Source: Oscillospiraceae bacterium
GTDB lineage: Bacteria; Bacillota; Clostridia; Oscillospirales; Acutalibacteraceae
Direction of reading: 5' to 3'
DNA length: 63,204 nt
Assembly: GCA_029219165.1 (NCBI GenBank)
Contig: JAQXSW010000011.1
Span: 1-63,204, forward strand
The translations under genes and the position numbers were made by a program. Below, piece after piece: positions 24,293 to 33,555 of this stretch (positions within the stretch are counted from its first letter, which is position 1; each line of letters opens with the position of its first letter). The notes beneath the pieces were generated by a model. That model searched no databases, was not told the origin of the DNA, and saw only the letters and a program-made list of their open reading frames with translations.

Positions 24293-25351
24293 TTATGATT
24301 TTGCTTTTAGAAGCCTGTCAACTTTACCATAAATGAAGTGCATAACAACTGTAATTAAGAGAGTTCCGAGAAGGACAAGAATAAAATATATATAGTAGTA
24401 TTTTGTATCACCGGCAAGTGGAGTGAACTTTTGAAGAAGAATCATTGGTATTCTTTGGTAAATGTATATCTCAAAAACATGGGTGCCGAAGAAGCCTAAG
24501 ACTTTGTTTCCGATTTGAACCTTCATAAGAATAAGTATAATGAAGAATATAAAGATTACTGCATATATATTCATGTACATAGGTGTGAATTGAAATCCAC
24601 CAACTTTATTCATGTAAATGAATGCGCTGCCAAAGAGGACTAAAAGACTTAAATAACGTGCATTAGACTTTGTAATGCATTCGTATACTCTGTCCTTGTA
24701 GTAGGCAAATAGTACTCCCATAGGGAAGCAAAGAACGGTGTCATAGTACCAGTAGGATTTAGCTTTGAAGTATGCAACAGTGTATATGTAGATGGCTGTA
24801 AATACAAACATGGAAAGGAACAAGAAGAAGTGCGATTCATTCTTTCCAAATAGCTTAAAGCAAATATAAAAGCCTAGATACAGACAAAGAATAGCAAAAA
24901 TATACCAGTTGCTGTTTCCAATTGATGTCCAGCCAATGAGTGCCGGAATTATTTCACCAATTGTAAATGTCTTTCCAAGAATAAAATTAAATATAAGATA
25001 AATTAAAATAGCAATGTCAAAGTTAACAAGTACTGTTAAAATTCGGTTTCTTGGAAATGCATTAACATATTTTTCACCTTTTTTCTGGTAAGATACTGCA
25101 CATCCATATCCGGAAATAAAGAGGAAAGATGTAACCATCATTTGACCTAAAGTACTGCACATTTGAACCATAGGCCAACTGCTTTCTACGTGTAAGTAGC
25201 CACGCATGTGGGACACTAATACAATGAATATAAATATACCATTGAGTGCGTTTGTCTGGTCTTTCCCCATAAAGTTTTCATTAAATCCTTTGCCAAAGAA
25301 TTTGGATTTAATGAGGATTAGTACAACTAGAAGAACCACAACTAAAGTCAT
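24293..25351 (-). CDS. Acyltransferase 3 (OafA/NolL-like) membrane protein
   Basis: 352 aa with about ten hydrophobic segments. The N-terminal sequence NALNGIFIFIVLVSHMRGYL carries the invariant His of the acyltransferase-3 family, and FISGYGCAVSYQKKG follows. These integral membrane enzymes O-acylate surface polysaccharides, lipids or teichoic acids using acyl-CoA. The adjacent divergent CDP-glycerol/GT2 gene suggests a surface polymer as substrate (inference). Start ATG at 25351 with GTGAGGCG upstream. Confidence 0.85.
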   Translation of the reverse strand: MTLVVVLLVVLILIKSKFFGKGFNENFMGKDQTNALNGIFIFIVLVSHMRGYLHVESSWPMVQMCSTLGQMMVTSFLFISGYGCAVSYQKKGEKYVNAFPRNRILTVLVNFDIAILIYLIFNFILGKTFTIGEIIPALIGWTSIGNSNWYIFAILCLYLGFYICFKLFGKNESHFFLFLSMFVFTAIYIYTVAYFKAKSYWYYDTVLCFPMGVLFAYYKDRVYECITKSNARYLSLLVLFGSAFIYMNKVGGFQFTPMYMNIYAVIFIFFIILILMKVQIGNKVLGFFGTHVFEIYIYQRIPMILLQKFTPLAGDTKYYYIYFILVLLGTLLITVVMHFIYGKVDRLLKAKS

Positions 25352-25446
25352 AAATTCGCCTCACTTTTTTGAATTTCGCTTTTATTATATCATTTACTAA
25401 AGAAATATGGTATTATTATGTTTGGATTTTTATTAGGGGGATATAA

Positions 25447-28095
25447 ATGTTTTCTTATAAATTTTCTGTAATAATGCCAATTTACAACTCGGAGGAATAT
25501 TTACCTGAGACTATTGAATCGCTCATTTCTCAGGAACTTCCTTTTTCAGATGTTGAACTTGTGCTTGTAAATAATGGCTCACCAGATAATAGTGAAGAGC
25601 TCTGTCTGAAATATCAGGCTGAATATCCTAATATTAAGTATTATTCAATTGAGGAAAGAGGCGTTTCACACGCTAGAAATTTCGGCATTGAGAATGCTAA
25701 TGGAAAGTATATTCTTTTCCTTGATTCAGATGATCTTTTAACGCCTGATGCTCTTTCTGAAATCTATAAGTTCTTTGAAAAGCATTATGATGAGACAGAC
25801 ATTGTAACTTACAGAATTGTCCCTTATGCAGGTGGTAAACCAAAGGCAACACATTACAGATATTGGTATCTTAAGAAGACGGGTGTTTATGATCTGGAAG
25901 ACCCGGAAAATTGGTTTATAACACAGACAACAATTAACGTGTGTGTCAAGAATATGGGAAAGGGCAACAATGTACTTTTTGATACATCGCTCGTTATACA
26001 GGAAGACCAAAGGTACAACCTGGAAGTGTCTTTGGACAAGCGCACTATTGGTTTTGTTGCGGGCCCTGAGTACCACTATATTAGACACCTTGGAAGTGCT
26101 ACTAATTCTAAGGAACATCCATACTATATTTTTGAGGCTACCACAAACATGTGGACAGAACTTTTCAAACGTTTTGATGAAGTCCCTCATTACATTCAGG
26201 CTTTGTTTGTAAACGACGTAAGCTGGAAAGTTAACAGAGACATTTGGCTTCCTCATCACTATGATGAGGAGCGTTATAAGGATGCACTAGCAAGAGTAAT
26301 GTGGCTTGTTGAAAAAGTGGATCCTGAAGTAATAGTTAAGCACCCGGTAATGAAATATAACGTGAAGTTTTATCTTCTTAAACTTTGTAACTGCGGTGAA
26401 AGAATAAAGCTTTCAACAGACGATGGTATTAAACTTTTGCTCGATGATGAAATAATTCATGACACTGAAACTTTCACCATTGAAGCGCAGAGAATGAAAC
26501 TCATTGACTATAAATTTAAGGCGGATTTCTCTATTTCACAAGTTGCCATGTTCTTTACAGATGAGCAGATGAAACTTTTCTTGGTGGCAGATGGAAAGCG
26601 CACTGAAATACCATTACTATGTGAAAACTACGAGTTCTTTGAAGGCGCAAAGGCATATACTCCACACTACTATGCACGTGTTGAACTGGATATTAGGGAA
26701 GTTGATAATTTCCACTTTGAAATTGACTGCTTTGGAAAGACATACAAGCCAAAGATGGTGTTTGCGGTTAATGACATATTTAATGCCCGTAAAGTAGTTA
26801 ACGCTGTGTATAGGGGAAGTACATGTCTAAAGTATGTTAAACGCACCGGTGAATTCAAAGTGTTTAATAAACATACCCCTTACGGAATATATACACAGTT
26901 TGTCAAGTTTATTTGGGATTGTATATATTTCCTTGTCAGAACAAATTTAAAAATTCTTCTTTATCGTTGGTCAAAGAAACTCCTTCGTAAGAAGAGACCA
27001 ATTTGGCTTTATTGCGATGTAGAGAATGTATTTGACAATGCATATATGCAGTTTATGCACGACTATTCTATAGACGATGGAATTGATCGCTACTATTGTA
27101 TTCATGAGTCAAATATTGACAGAATACCGGAACTGTTTAATGGCGTTCCAAAAGACAATATTATTGTTGCCACAGGTAAGAAACATAAAAGGTTATTCCT
27201 TAATGCAGATAAGATAATTACAGGTTATTCTAACCTTGGTAATATTTGTCCTTTTGGAGCGGGCACAATGCGATGGTACTATGACCTTGTTAATTTTGAG
27301 GTTGTGTATTTGCAGCATGGAATACTGCATGCATCGCTCAAAAATATGTACGCGCATAACCACTGTCAAGTTGATAGGGTTGTTGTGTCTTCAAATTTTG
27401 AAGTGGAGAATTTTCAGTCAGATGTATATAGGTATCATGAGGATGAACTCATTAAGTCGGGTATGCCTCGCTATGACTTTATAAAACGAGAGTCGGAGAA
27501 GAGTAACAAAATCCTATTTGCTCCTTCCTGGAGGCAGAACTTAGTTGGTCCACTAATAAACGGTCAGCGTGAATGCAAGGATGAGGTTTTCTTAAATTCC
27601 GAGTTTTATAAGGCAACTGAGGACTTCCTTAATTCTCCAAAACTTAAGGAAATCCTAGAGGAAAATGATCTTGTCTTGGACTTCAAAAACCATCCGAACT
27701 TTGCTTGTTATAACCATCTCTTCAATATTGAAAATGACAGGGTAAAACTTGTTGAAGACAGAACAAATATGGATGAATATCAGCTTATGATAACCGATTA
27801 TTCATCCATGGTATTTGATGCTGTTTATATTGGTTGTCCAATACTTTATTTTGTTCCTGACTATGAGCAGTTTATTGCCGGTGTATCACATGGATACCGT
27901 GCTCTTGACCTTCCTCTTTCAGAGGCATTTGGTCCATTTGCTCAGACTGCAGATGAAGTGCTTCAAAGCCTTGACACCTATGCAAAGAATAACTTTGTTC
28001 CGGTTGAACCATATAAGTCTCGTATGGATGGTTTCTTCCTCCACTACGACGACAATTGCAGAGATCGCCTGTATGAAGGACTTAAAAGCGTTTAA
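25447..28095 (+). CDS. Bifunctional GT2 glycosyltransferase / CDP-glycerol glycerophosphotransferase
   Basis: 882 aa. N-terminal GT-A glycosyltransferase (about 1-230): FSVIMPIYNSEEYLPETIES, LVNNGSPDNSEELC, FLDSDDLLTPDALSEI. A middle beta-rich region (about 330-480) has no assignment. The C-terminal CDP-glycerol poly(glycerophosphate) transferase domain (about 530-875) has YLQHGILHASLKNMY, ILFAPSWRQN and ITDYSSMVFDAVY. Likely builds a sugar- and glycerol-phosphate-containing wall or capsule polymer on the cytoplasmic face. AGGGGGAT precedes ATG 25447. Repeat array 4 begins 2 nt after its stop. Confidence 0.88.
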   Translation: MFSYKFSVIMPIYNSEEYLPETIESLISQELPFSDVELVLVNNGSPDNSEELCLKYQAEYPNIKYYSIEERGVSHARNFGIENANGKYILFLDSDDLLTPDALSEIYKFFEKHYDETDIVTYRIVPYAGGKPKATHYRYWYLKKTGVYDLEDPENWFITQTTINVCVKNMGKGNNVLFDTSLVIQEDQRYNLEVSLDKRTIGFVAGPEYHYIRHLGSATNSKEHPYYIFEATTNMWTELFKRFDEVPHYIQALFVNDVSWKVNRDIWLPHHYDEERYKDALARVMWLVEKVDPEVIVKHPVMKYNVKFYLLKLCNCGERIKLSTDDGIKLLLDDEIIHDTETFTIEAQRMKLIDYKFKADFSISQVAMFFTDEQMKLFLVADGKRTEIPLLCENYEFFEGAKAYTPHYYARVELDIREVDNFHFEIDCFGKTYKPKMVFAVNDIFNARKVVNAVYRGSTCLKYVKRTGEFKVFNKHTPYGIYTQFVKFIWDCIYFLVRTNLKILLYRWSKKLLRKKRPIWLYCDVENVFDNAYMQFMHDYSIDDGIDRYYCIHESNIDRIPELFNGVPKDNIIVATGKKHKRLFLNADKIITGYSNLGNICPFGAGTMRWYYDLVNFEVVYLQHGILHASLKNMYAHNHCQVDRVVVSSNFEVENFQSDVYRYHEDELIKSGMPRYDFIKRESEKSNKILFAPSWRQNLVGPLINGQRECKDEVFLNSEFYKATEDFLNSPKLKEILEENDLVLDFKNHPNFACYNHLFNIENDRVKLVEDRTNMDEYQLMITDYSSMVFDAVYIGCPILYFVPDYEQFIAGVSHGYRALDLPLSEAFGPFAQTADEVLQSLDTYAKNNFVPVEPYKSRMDGFFLHYDDNCRDRLYEGLKSV

Positions 28096-28097
28096 TT

Positions 28098-28190
28098 GGG
28101 GACGGTTCTCCACAACCGGGGACGGTTCTCGGCCACTGGGGACGGTTCTCCGCAACCGGGGACGGTTCTCCGCAACCGGGGACGGTTCTC
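28098..28190. repeat. REP-like tandem array (locus 4), 5 units
   Basis: GGGGACGGTTCTC at 28098, 28118, 28138, 28158 and 28178, period exactly 20. Spacers are CACAACC, GGCCACT, CGCAACC and CGCAACC. CGCAACC is the reverse complement of the GGTTGCG spacer of array 1, so the arrays share both core and spacer. Begins 2 nt after the stop codon of the rightward GT2 fusion gene. Confidence 0.93.
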
Positions 28191-28216
28191 CGTGTTCACA
28201 TGTTTTCTCACAAATA

Positions 28217-28261
28217 AAAAAGAACTGACACAGTTAATATAATTCTGTGTCAGTTCTTTTT
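28217..28261. terminator. Bidirectional terminator between convergent surface-polymer genes
   Basis: AAAAAGAACTGACACAG / CTGTGTCAGTTCTTTTT, 17-bp perfect stem with an 11-nt loop. A/T ends on both sides serve both convergent transcripts. Confidence 0.88.
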
Positions 28262-28278
28262 ACCGTTCGTTACATATA

Positions 28279-29493
28279 TCAAGATGTTGCTTTAATCCAT
28301 TTAACAATTCTTTCAGTGGATTTACCGTCACATGCGGACATGTATTTGGCACGGAAGGCGGCGACTTTCTCTGAAGGTGCATAATTGTTGTCTCTGAGCT
28401 CCAATAATGCATTTTTTAAGTCGTCTTGGCACGTTACCAGTTTACCCGGAATAAAGTCTTTATAAGGATAATAGAAGTCTCTTTCATTGATGTATGAGTC
28501 AAGGTCAGTTGCGTAGAAGATCATTGGTTTGTCAAGAAGTGCATATTCAAAGATTACAGAGGAGTAGTCCGTGACAAGTATGTCTGCCGCACAGAGAAGT
28601 TTTTCTATTTGAACATCCGTTACATCCATTGCAAAGCCACGAAGTTCCTTTGGAATGTCTGGCTTTTTCTTTGCGTATGGGTGGAACTTTGTTAAAATAA
28701 CAAAATCGTCTTTTAGGTGTTCATAAAGCATTTTATAATTAAGGTCAGGACAAAAAGCCTCATTTATATTTTGGCCACGGAAGGTTGGTGCATAAAGTAC
28801 CACTTTTTTGTCCTTTGGAAGGTTAAGTTCGTTTCTTTGGTTTTTGACAAAAATATCATCAAAATATATGTCTGTTCTTGGTGCCCCTAAAGCTTCAACT
28901 CTGTCATGACCACAGTTGAATGCTTCCATATACTTCGGTATGATTTCATCTGATGAAACAGACACAAGAGTATAGTTTGTGTGCATTGGGAACTTATCTA
29001 TAGTTTTATGTGATGCGCCAAAATTCTTATCAAGAGTTGAGTAGCCCCATTTTTTAAATGCACCACATGCATGCCAAAGTTGAATTACTTTGGCATTTTT
29101 TCTTGGCTTTATAGCATAGAGTGGTAAAAAACTCTCTGTAAGCACAAGAGTTCCACTCTGCGCAAATAACTTTAAGAAACGTATGCTCTGCAAACTGCGT
29201 TCAAAACGAGCTTTAAGCTTTGAACTTTTTTCCTCTGACGGGAAACATGTTAAAAGTTTATAGTGGCCGTCTGCTTTAAGTTTTTTATATACCGGTCTCA
29301 TATTGTCAGTTAGTCCGACGCTATAGTAGTCAGCAAAGAGGACTGCATTTTTGTCCATTCTTGTGGTCAGTTTGAAAAACTCAAACATTACCGGCCATAC
29401 AAAATGATATTCAACATAAGAAAGTGCTATGGAAAGTTTTGGACTTCCAAGAACACTTTTTATTAAATTTTTTAGTAATTTTTTTATATCCAT
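28279..29493 (-). CDS. CDP-glycerol glycerophosphotransferase (TagB/TagF-like)
   Basis: 404 aa, single glycerophosphotransferase domain. QLWHACGAFKKWGYST, VLYAPTFRGQNINEAF, TKFHPYAKK and VTDYSSVIFEYALLDKPMIFY are the family signatures. Adds glycerol phosphate from CDP-glycerol to a lipid-linked acceptor or growing chain in teichoic acid-like synthesis. It is shorter than TagF (about 740 aa), closer to TagB or the catalytic part of TagF. Convergent with the GT2 fusion gene, sharing a terminator. Confidence 0.88.
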   Translation of the reverse strand: MDIKKLLKNLIKSVLGSPKLSIALSYVEYHFVWPVMFEFFKLTTRMDKNAVLFADYYSVGLTDNMRPVYKKLKADGHYKLLTCFPSEEKSSKLKARFERSLQSIRFLKLFAQSGTLVLTESFLPLYAIKPRKNAKVIQLWHACGAFKKWGYSTLDKNFGASHKTIDKFPMHTNYTLVSVSSDEIIPKYMEAFNCGHDRVEALGAPRTDIYFDDIFVKNQRNELNLPKDKKVVLYAPTFRGQNINEAFCPDLNYKMLYEHLKDDFVILTKFHPYAKKKPDIPKELRGFAMDVTDVQIEKLLCAADILVTDYSSVIFEYALLDKPMIFYATDLDSYINERDFYYPYKDFIPGKLVTCQDDLKNALLELRDNNYAPSEKVAAFRAKYMSACDGKSTERIVKWIKATS

Positions 29494-29633
29494 TTTTATT
29501 CTCTCTAAAAATTAATTCAATTTTTATTTTTTCTTAAGATTATACATATACAGTATACACGTGCATTTATTGATTTACAAATAAAATTGTTGTACTATTA
29601 ATAGTGTTAACAGATATGAAAGGGGAAATACTT

Positions 29634-30134
29634 ATGGCATTTTGTAGAAAATGTGGAATAGAAATTAACGAAGAGGCAAAGTTCTGTCCAGCATGTGGAG
29701 CTCCAACTCGTGACGATCCATTTGACTCAGCAAAAGCCACAGCAGAAACCAAGTTTAATGAAATTAACAACACAGAGGACTATACGTCTGAGTATGACGC
29801 AAATGATATAGAGACAAATAAAATCATCTCTTTATTTGCATATATAGGACTTTTAATTCTTGTCCCTATTTTTGGCGCTAAGGATTCGGCTTTTGCCAAG
29901 TTTCATATTTCACAGGGTGTAAATCTTATTATTCTTGAACTTATGATTGGCGCTGCAACAGGCGTACTTACTGCAATATTCCAATTTAGTTCAGTCCTTT
30001 TAACTCTTGTTTCAATCGCCTCAGCTTTTGCTGAACTTGCTGTTGTTGCTTTACTTATAATTGGTATTGTTAACTGTGTTAACGGCAGGGCAAAGGAACT
30101 TCCGTTTATTGGTTCATGGAAAATTGTTAAATAA
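29634..30134 (+). CDS. Zinc-ribbon membrane protein (DUF4870-like)
   Basis: 166 aa. N-terminal zinc ribbon CRKCGIEINEEAKFCPACGAP, an acidic linker (about 30-65) and a C-terminal DUF4870-like membrane domain with three hydrophobic stretches (IISLFAYIGLLILVPIFG, LNL/ILEL region, ELAVVALLIIGIVNCV) and the HISQGVN motif common in that family. Role unknown. ATG 29634 follows AAGGGG by 8 nt. The pyrophosphatase gene starts 15 nt downstream. Confidence 0.8.
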   Translation: MAFCRKCGIEINEEAKFCPACGAPTRDDPFDSAKATAETKFNEINNTEDYTSEYDANDIETNKIISLFAYIGLLILVPIFGAKDSAFAKFHISQGVNLIILELMIGAATGVLTAIFQFSSVLLTLVSIASAFAELAVVALLIIGIVNCVNGRAKELPFIGSWKIVK

Positions 30135-30149
30135 TTGGAAGGTGTTTTA

Positions 30150-31478
30150 ATGGATCTTGTATATGTAACAGGACATCAAAATCCTGATACTGACTCTATT
30201 GTTTCAGCCATCAGTTATACGGCGCTTAGAAATGCACTGGGTGACAGGCATTTCCGGGCGGCAAGGCTTGGTCATGTAAATGATGAAACTAAAGGTATTT
30301 TAGAGTTCTTTAACATTGAGGCTCCAGGACTCATAAAGAATGTCAGAACTCAAGTGTGCGATTTAGACTATGACACCCCTCCAACACTTGGTAGAAATGT
30401 CACAGTAAATAAGGCGTGGGAAACCTTAAAGTCCTCTCACAAAGGTTCTGTTCCGGTAGTGGAATCAGACGGGAAACTTTTTGGAGTACTCACAATAGGA
30501 GACATTGCATCTTATGTTATGAATGACATATTTGAACTCAGCCGTTCAGACATTCCAACGTGTGATGTTATTGAACTTCTTTCAAGACCAATTGAAGATA
30601 TCTGTCGTACTGAGGATCTTCAGTACTTCTATGAAACAGACTATATAGATGATGTAAAAGACAAGGTTCTTAACAGCCACTACAGAAGTTATCCAATAGT
30701 TGATAAAGATGGAATTGTAGTAGGTGCACTTAGCAGAGTTCACCTTATTAAGCCAAATAGGAAAAAGGTTGTGCTTGTTGATCACAATGAATTGTCACAG
30801 TCAGTTCCGGGTCTACAGCAGGCTGAAATACTTGAAATAATTGACCATCACAGACTTGCAGACATTCAAACAAAGTCTCCAATCTATTTTAGGAATGAGC
30901 CCCTTGGCAGTACATCCACCATTGTTTCTCTTATGTATAGGGAAAGGGGAGTTGTTCCTGAAAAGGCAATTGCAGGACTTATGGCTGCTGCCATTGTTTC
31001 TGATACAGTAATGTTTAAATCACCAACTTGTACGCAAGTCGACATAGACGCGGCAGAGCGGCTAGCCTCAATTGCAGGAGTAACTTTAGAAGAACTTGGT
31101 GACGTGGTATTCTCATCTAATTCGTATGAGAATAAGCCAGTTGAAGAAGTCATGTATTACGACTTCAAAGAGTTCTTAATTGCAGGCTACAAGCTGGGTA
31201 TTGGCCAAATAACTTGTCTTAATTCAGACACAATGCTTGAAAGAAAAGATGAATTTTTAGAGGAAATGGCAAGACGAAAAAAATCCTCCGAATATGACTT
31301 CATTCTTTTAATGTTAACCGACGTTCTTAAAGAAGGCACTCACCTTCTCTTCATAGGTGATAAGGATACAATTTCTCAAGCCTATAATGTTGAAGTAAAT
31401 GAGAATGATGTATTCCTTCCAAAAGTAATGTCACGAAAAAAACAAATAGTCCCAAGACTTTCAGAACTTTGGGGATAA
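30150..31478 (+). CDS. ppaC: Manganese-dependent inorganic pyrophosphatase with CBS domains
   Basis: 442 aa, family II (DHH) PPase that hydrolyses PPi to phosphate. GHQNPDTDSIVSAI and LVDHNELSQ, then IDHHRLADIQT (DHH), and a DHHA2 C-terminal domain (ending KVMSRKKQIVPRLSELW). Two CBS domains are inserted (about 70-250; GSVPVVESDGKLFGVLTIGDI and SYPIVDKDGIVVGALSR), which in relatives sense AMP/ADP. No room for the DRTGG domain found in longer forms. ATG 30150, GGAAGGTG upstream. Confidence 0.92.
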   Translation: MDLVYVTGHQNPDTDSIVSAISYTALRNALGDRHFRAARLGHVNDETKGILEFFNIEAPGLIKNVRTQVCDLDYDTPPTLGRNVTVNKAWETLKSSHKGSVPVVESDGKLFGVLTIGDIASYVMNDIFELSRSDIPTCDVIELLSRPIEDICRTEDLQYFYETDYIDDVKDKVLNSHYRSYPIVDKDGIVVGALSRVHLIKPNRKKVVLVDHNELSQSVPGLQQAEILEIIDHHRLADIQTKSPIYFRNEPLGSTSTIVSLMYRERGVVPEKAIAGLMAAAIVSDTVMFKSPTCTQVDIDAAERLASIAGVTLEELGDVVFSSNSYENKPVEEVMYYDFKEFLIAGYKLGIGQITCLNSDTMLERKDEFLEEMARRKKSSEYDFILLMLTDVLKEGTHLLFIGDKDTISQAYNVEVNENDVFLPKVMSRKKQIVPRLSELWG

Positions 31479-31489
31479 TAAAAAACAAC

Positions 31490-31523
31490 GGGGCGGTACT
31501 CAATTATTGAGAACCGTCCCCCC
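31490..31523. repeat. REP-like hairpin (locus 5), degenerate
   Basis: GGGGCGGTACTCAA and TTGAGAACCGTCCCC form an imperfect hairpin followed by CCTTTGTTTTT. It is an eroded copy of the GGGGACGGTTCTC unit, 11 nt after the pyrophosphatase stop codon, likely serving as its terminator. Confidence 0.78.
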
Positions 31524-31533
31524 TTTGTTTTTA

Positions 31534-33555
31534 TTATTCACTGACAATGTTGTAATAAACTTTTGCTGTTCCTTTGTAAATAATAGCGTAGAATATACTG
31601 AAAATTAGAAATGCAGCGACTGAAGTCCCAATTGCAATTGGAAGGTTCATAACACCGAAGAGCTGGATGATTTTCCAGTACATAGGGAATGCAAATGTCT
31701 GGTTCATACCAGCCATAATAAGTGGGGCAAAGAAGACTGTCAAAATTTGGGAGTTTATACTCTTTTTAATATCCTCTTTTGTCATGCCGACATTCTGCAT
31801 TATTTCAAATTTTGCTTGATCTTCAAATCCCTCTGAAAGTTGTTTGTAGTAAATGATGAGAGCTGTTGCGGCAATGAAGATAACACTTAGAATTATTGCA
31901 AGGAAGAAGAGACCTCCGAAAGATGCGTAGAAGTCGTCTCTTTCAATTATTCTGTTTTCTGAGCGGAGTTTAAAATCCTTATCGGGTATAGCGTTTATTT
32001 TGTCATTGATTTCATTGAAGTTTCTAAGGGATGCTTCTTCTGAAATGTTGTCGTCAGGAGTGAATTGAAATAAAGTTCCAGGGGATAGTATATATCCACC
32101 TTCGGGGTATGTTTGATTTTCAAGGGATTGAAGGCACTCAAATGATGGTATGACAACAAAGATTGATGGTATTACAATTACATTGGCTTCAGCTATTTCC
32201 ACAAATGAATCAAGTTGCTTTGTGATTTTAAGATCCGGCATATCTGTAATCATAAGCTTGTCATAATTGTATTCACTTCTAGATGTGAATACTGCGCATT
32301 CACCATCTTTAAGATTTATATTTGTTTTCATTATTTTGTTGTAGTCATCCTGTGAAAGAAAATATATTTCTCTAAAATCTGAGCCGGTTATAGAAGCCGA
32401 ACTGTCAGCATGTGTGTTGATTGTGCCGTCAGGCAAAAGTTGACCGCTAATAGAAGCAACTGTATATGTGGTTGATTCTTTATAAGTTATTCCGTTTTCC
32501 TTGCATGTATCGCTAATTATTTTTTCAACCTTTTTGATTTTTTCGCTGTTTACATCATCAACGCTTTTCAAAACTATTTCAAAACAGTTTTGATATGGAT
32601 AACGATTTTTTATGCTGTCTTCAGCACCTACGTAAAGGCTGCTTGTTGAACCCATCATTACAAGAACCATTGTTGCAAGAATACAGATGGAGGCAAGTCC
32701 TGCTCCGTTTCTTTTCATTCTGAATGTCATTGATGCTACCGGAACAAAATGTTTCTTGTTATAGTAGTATTTTTTGTTCTTCTGAAGAATTTTGCAAAGT
32801 GCAACAGAACCTGACATAAAGAGGAGGTAGGTTGAAACAATTACCATTATTACTGCAATAAAGAATGTAATGAGTGCAGATAAAGGTTGTTCAATTGAAA
32901 CTGCAAGTACATAAGCTGCAACTAAGATTACAAAACCTACAACCGCAAATACCCAGTTTGCCTTTGGTGGCTTTTCACCAAGGTTTTCACTGTGTAGAAG
33001 GTCAAGAGGATTTGTTCTGCTTACTCTTATTATTGAAATAATTGCAAGGGCAAGGAAAATACCACAGTAGAATTCAAGTGTGTATAAAATTCCGGTAGTT
33101 GGTATGCGAAAATTAAAGTCGACATTGGATTTTGTAAAGTATAGAAGTCCGAGTTCTGCCAATTTTGAAAATAAAATACCAAAACCAAGACCGCCAACAA
33201 TACTTATAAGACTTACATACAAATTTTCAAATACAACAACGCGATTAATATCTTTTTTGCCCATTCCAAGAATGTTGTAAAGTCCAAATTCCTTATATCT
33301 ACTTCTTGTTAGGAAAGAATTTGTGTAAAGAAGGAAAAGGGCAGAAAAAACCATTATTACAAACTTTCCAAGGGATAGTATCATACCTAGGCTTGAACCA
33401 CCTCTCATAGAGTCAAGTAGAGGTGAAAGAGAAAGTGCCTGCATGATGTAGTACATCATAAGGGCGCCCATACATGAAATAATATAGGGAATATATATTT
33501 TTTTATTTTTTATTATTCCGTTCCATGCTAGTTTAGGAAAGAATGTCTTATTCAT
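31534..33555 (-). CDS. BceB/VraG-type ABC transporter permease (FtsX family)
   Basis: 673 aa. N-terminal membrane segments with the FtsX-like block NSFLTRSRYKEFGLYNILGMGK, four or so segments up to about 290, a large extracellular domain (about 310-540, the peptide-interaction region in BceB), then three C-terminal membrane segments with AKFEIMQNVGMTKEDIK. These permeases detoxify or sense bacitracin, nisin and other cell-wall-targeting peptides with their ATPase. Overlaps the ATPase gene by 4 nt. Confidence 0.88.
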   Translation of the reverse strand: MNKTFFPKLAWNGIIKNKKIYIPYIISCMGALMMYYIMQALSLSPLLDSMRGGSSLGMILSLGKFVIMVFSALFLLYTNSFLTRSRYKEFGLYNILGMGKKDINRVVVFENLYVSLISIVGGLGFGILFSKLAELGLLYFTKSNVDFNFRIPTTGILYTLEFYCGIFLALAIISIIRVSRTNPLDLLHSENLGEKPPKANWVFAVVGFVILVAAYVLAVSIEQPLSALITFFIAVIMVIVSTYLLFMSGSVALCKILQKNKKYYYNKKHFVPVASMTFRMKRNGAGLASICILATMVLVMMGSTSSLYVGAEDSIKNRYPYQNCFEIVLKSVDDVNSEKIKKVEKIISDTCKENGITYKESTTYTVASISGQLLPDGTINTHADSSASITGSDFREIYFLSQDDYNKIMKTNINLKDGECAVFTSRSEYNYDKLMITDMPDLKITKQLDSFVEIAEANVIVIPSIFVVIPSFECLQSLENQTYPEGGYILSPGTLFQFTPDDNISEEASLRNFNEINDKINAIPDKDFKLRSENRIIERDDFYASFGGLFFLAIILSVIFIAATALIIYYKQLSEGFEDQAKFEIMQNVGMTKEDIKKSINSQILTVFFAPLIMAGMNQTFAFPMYWKIIQLFGVMNLPIAIGTSVAAFLIFSIFYAIIYKGTAKVYYNIVSE

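Noticed and set aside
28098-28190. CRISPR array
   Set aside because: The regular 20-nt period with conserved cores superficially looks like repeats and spacers, but spacers are only 7 nt and repeated, cores are 13 nt, and no cas genes are near. The same units are dispersed at other loci.
27815-28228. Additional small protein genes overlapping array 4
   Set aside because: Open frames on either strand arise from the 20-nt repeats, with peptides rich in repeated TGDGS/NRG-type segments. No RBS and no homology to recognised proteins.
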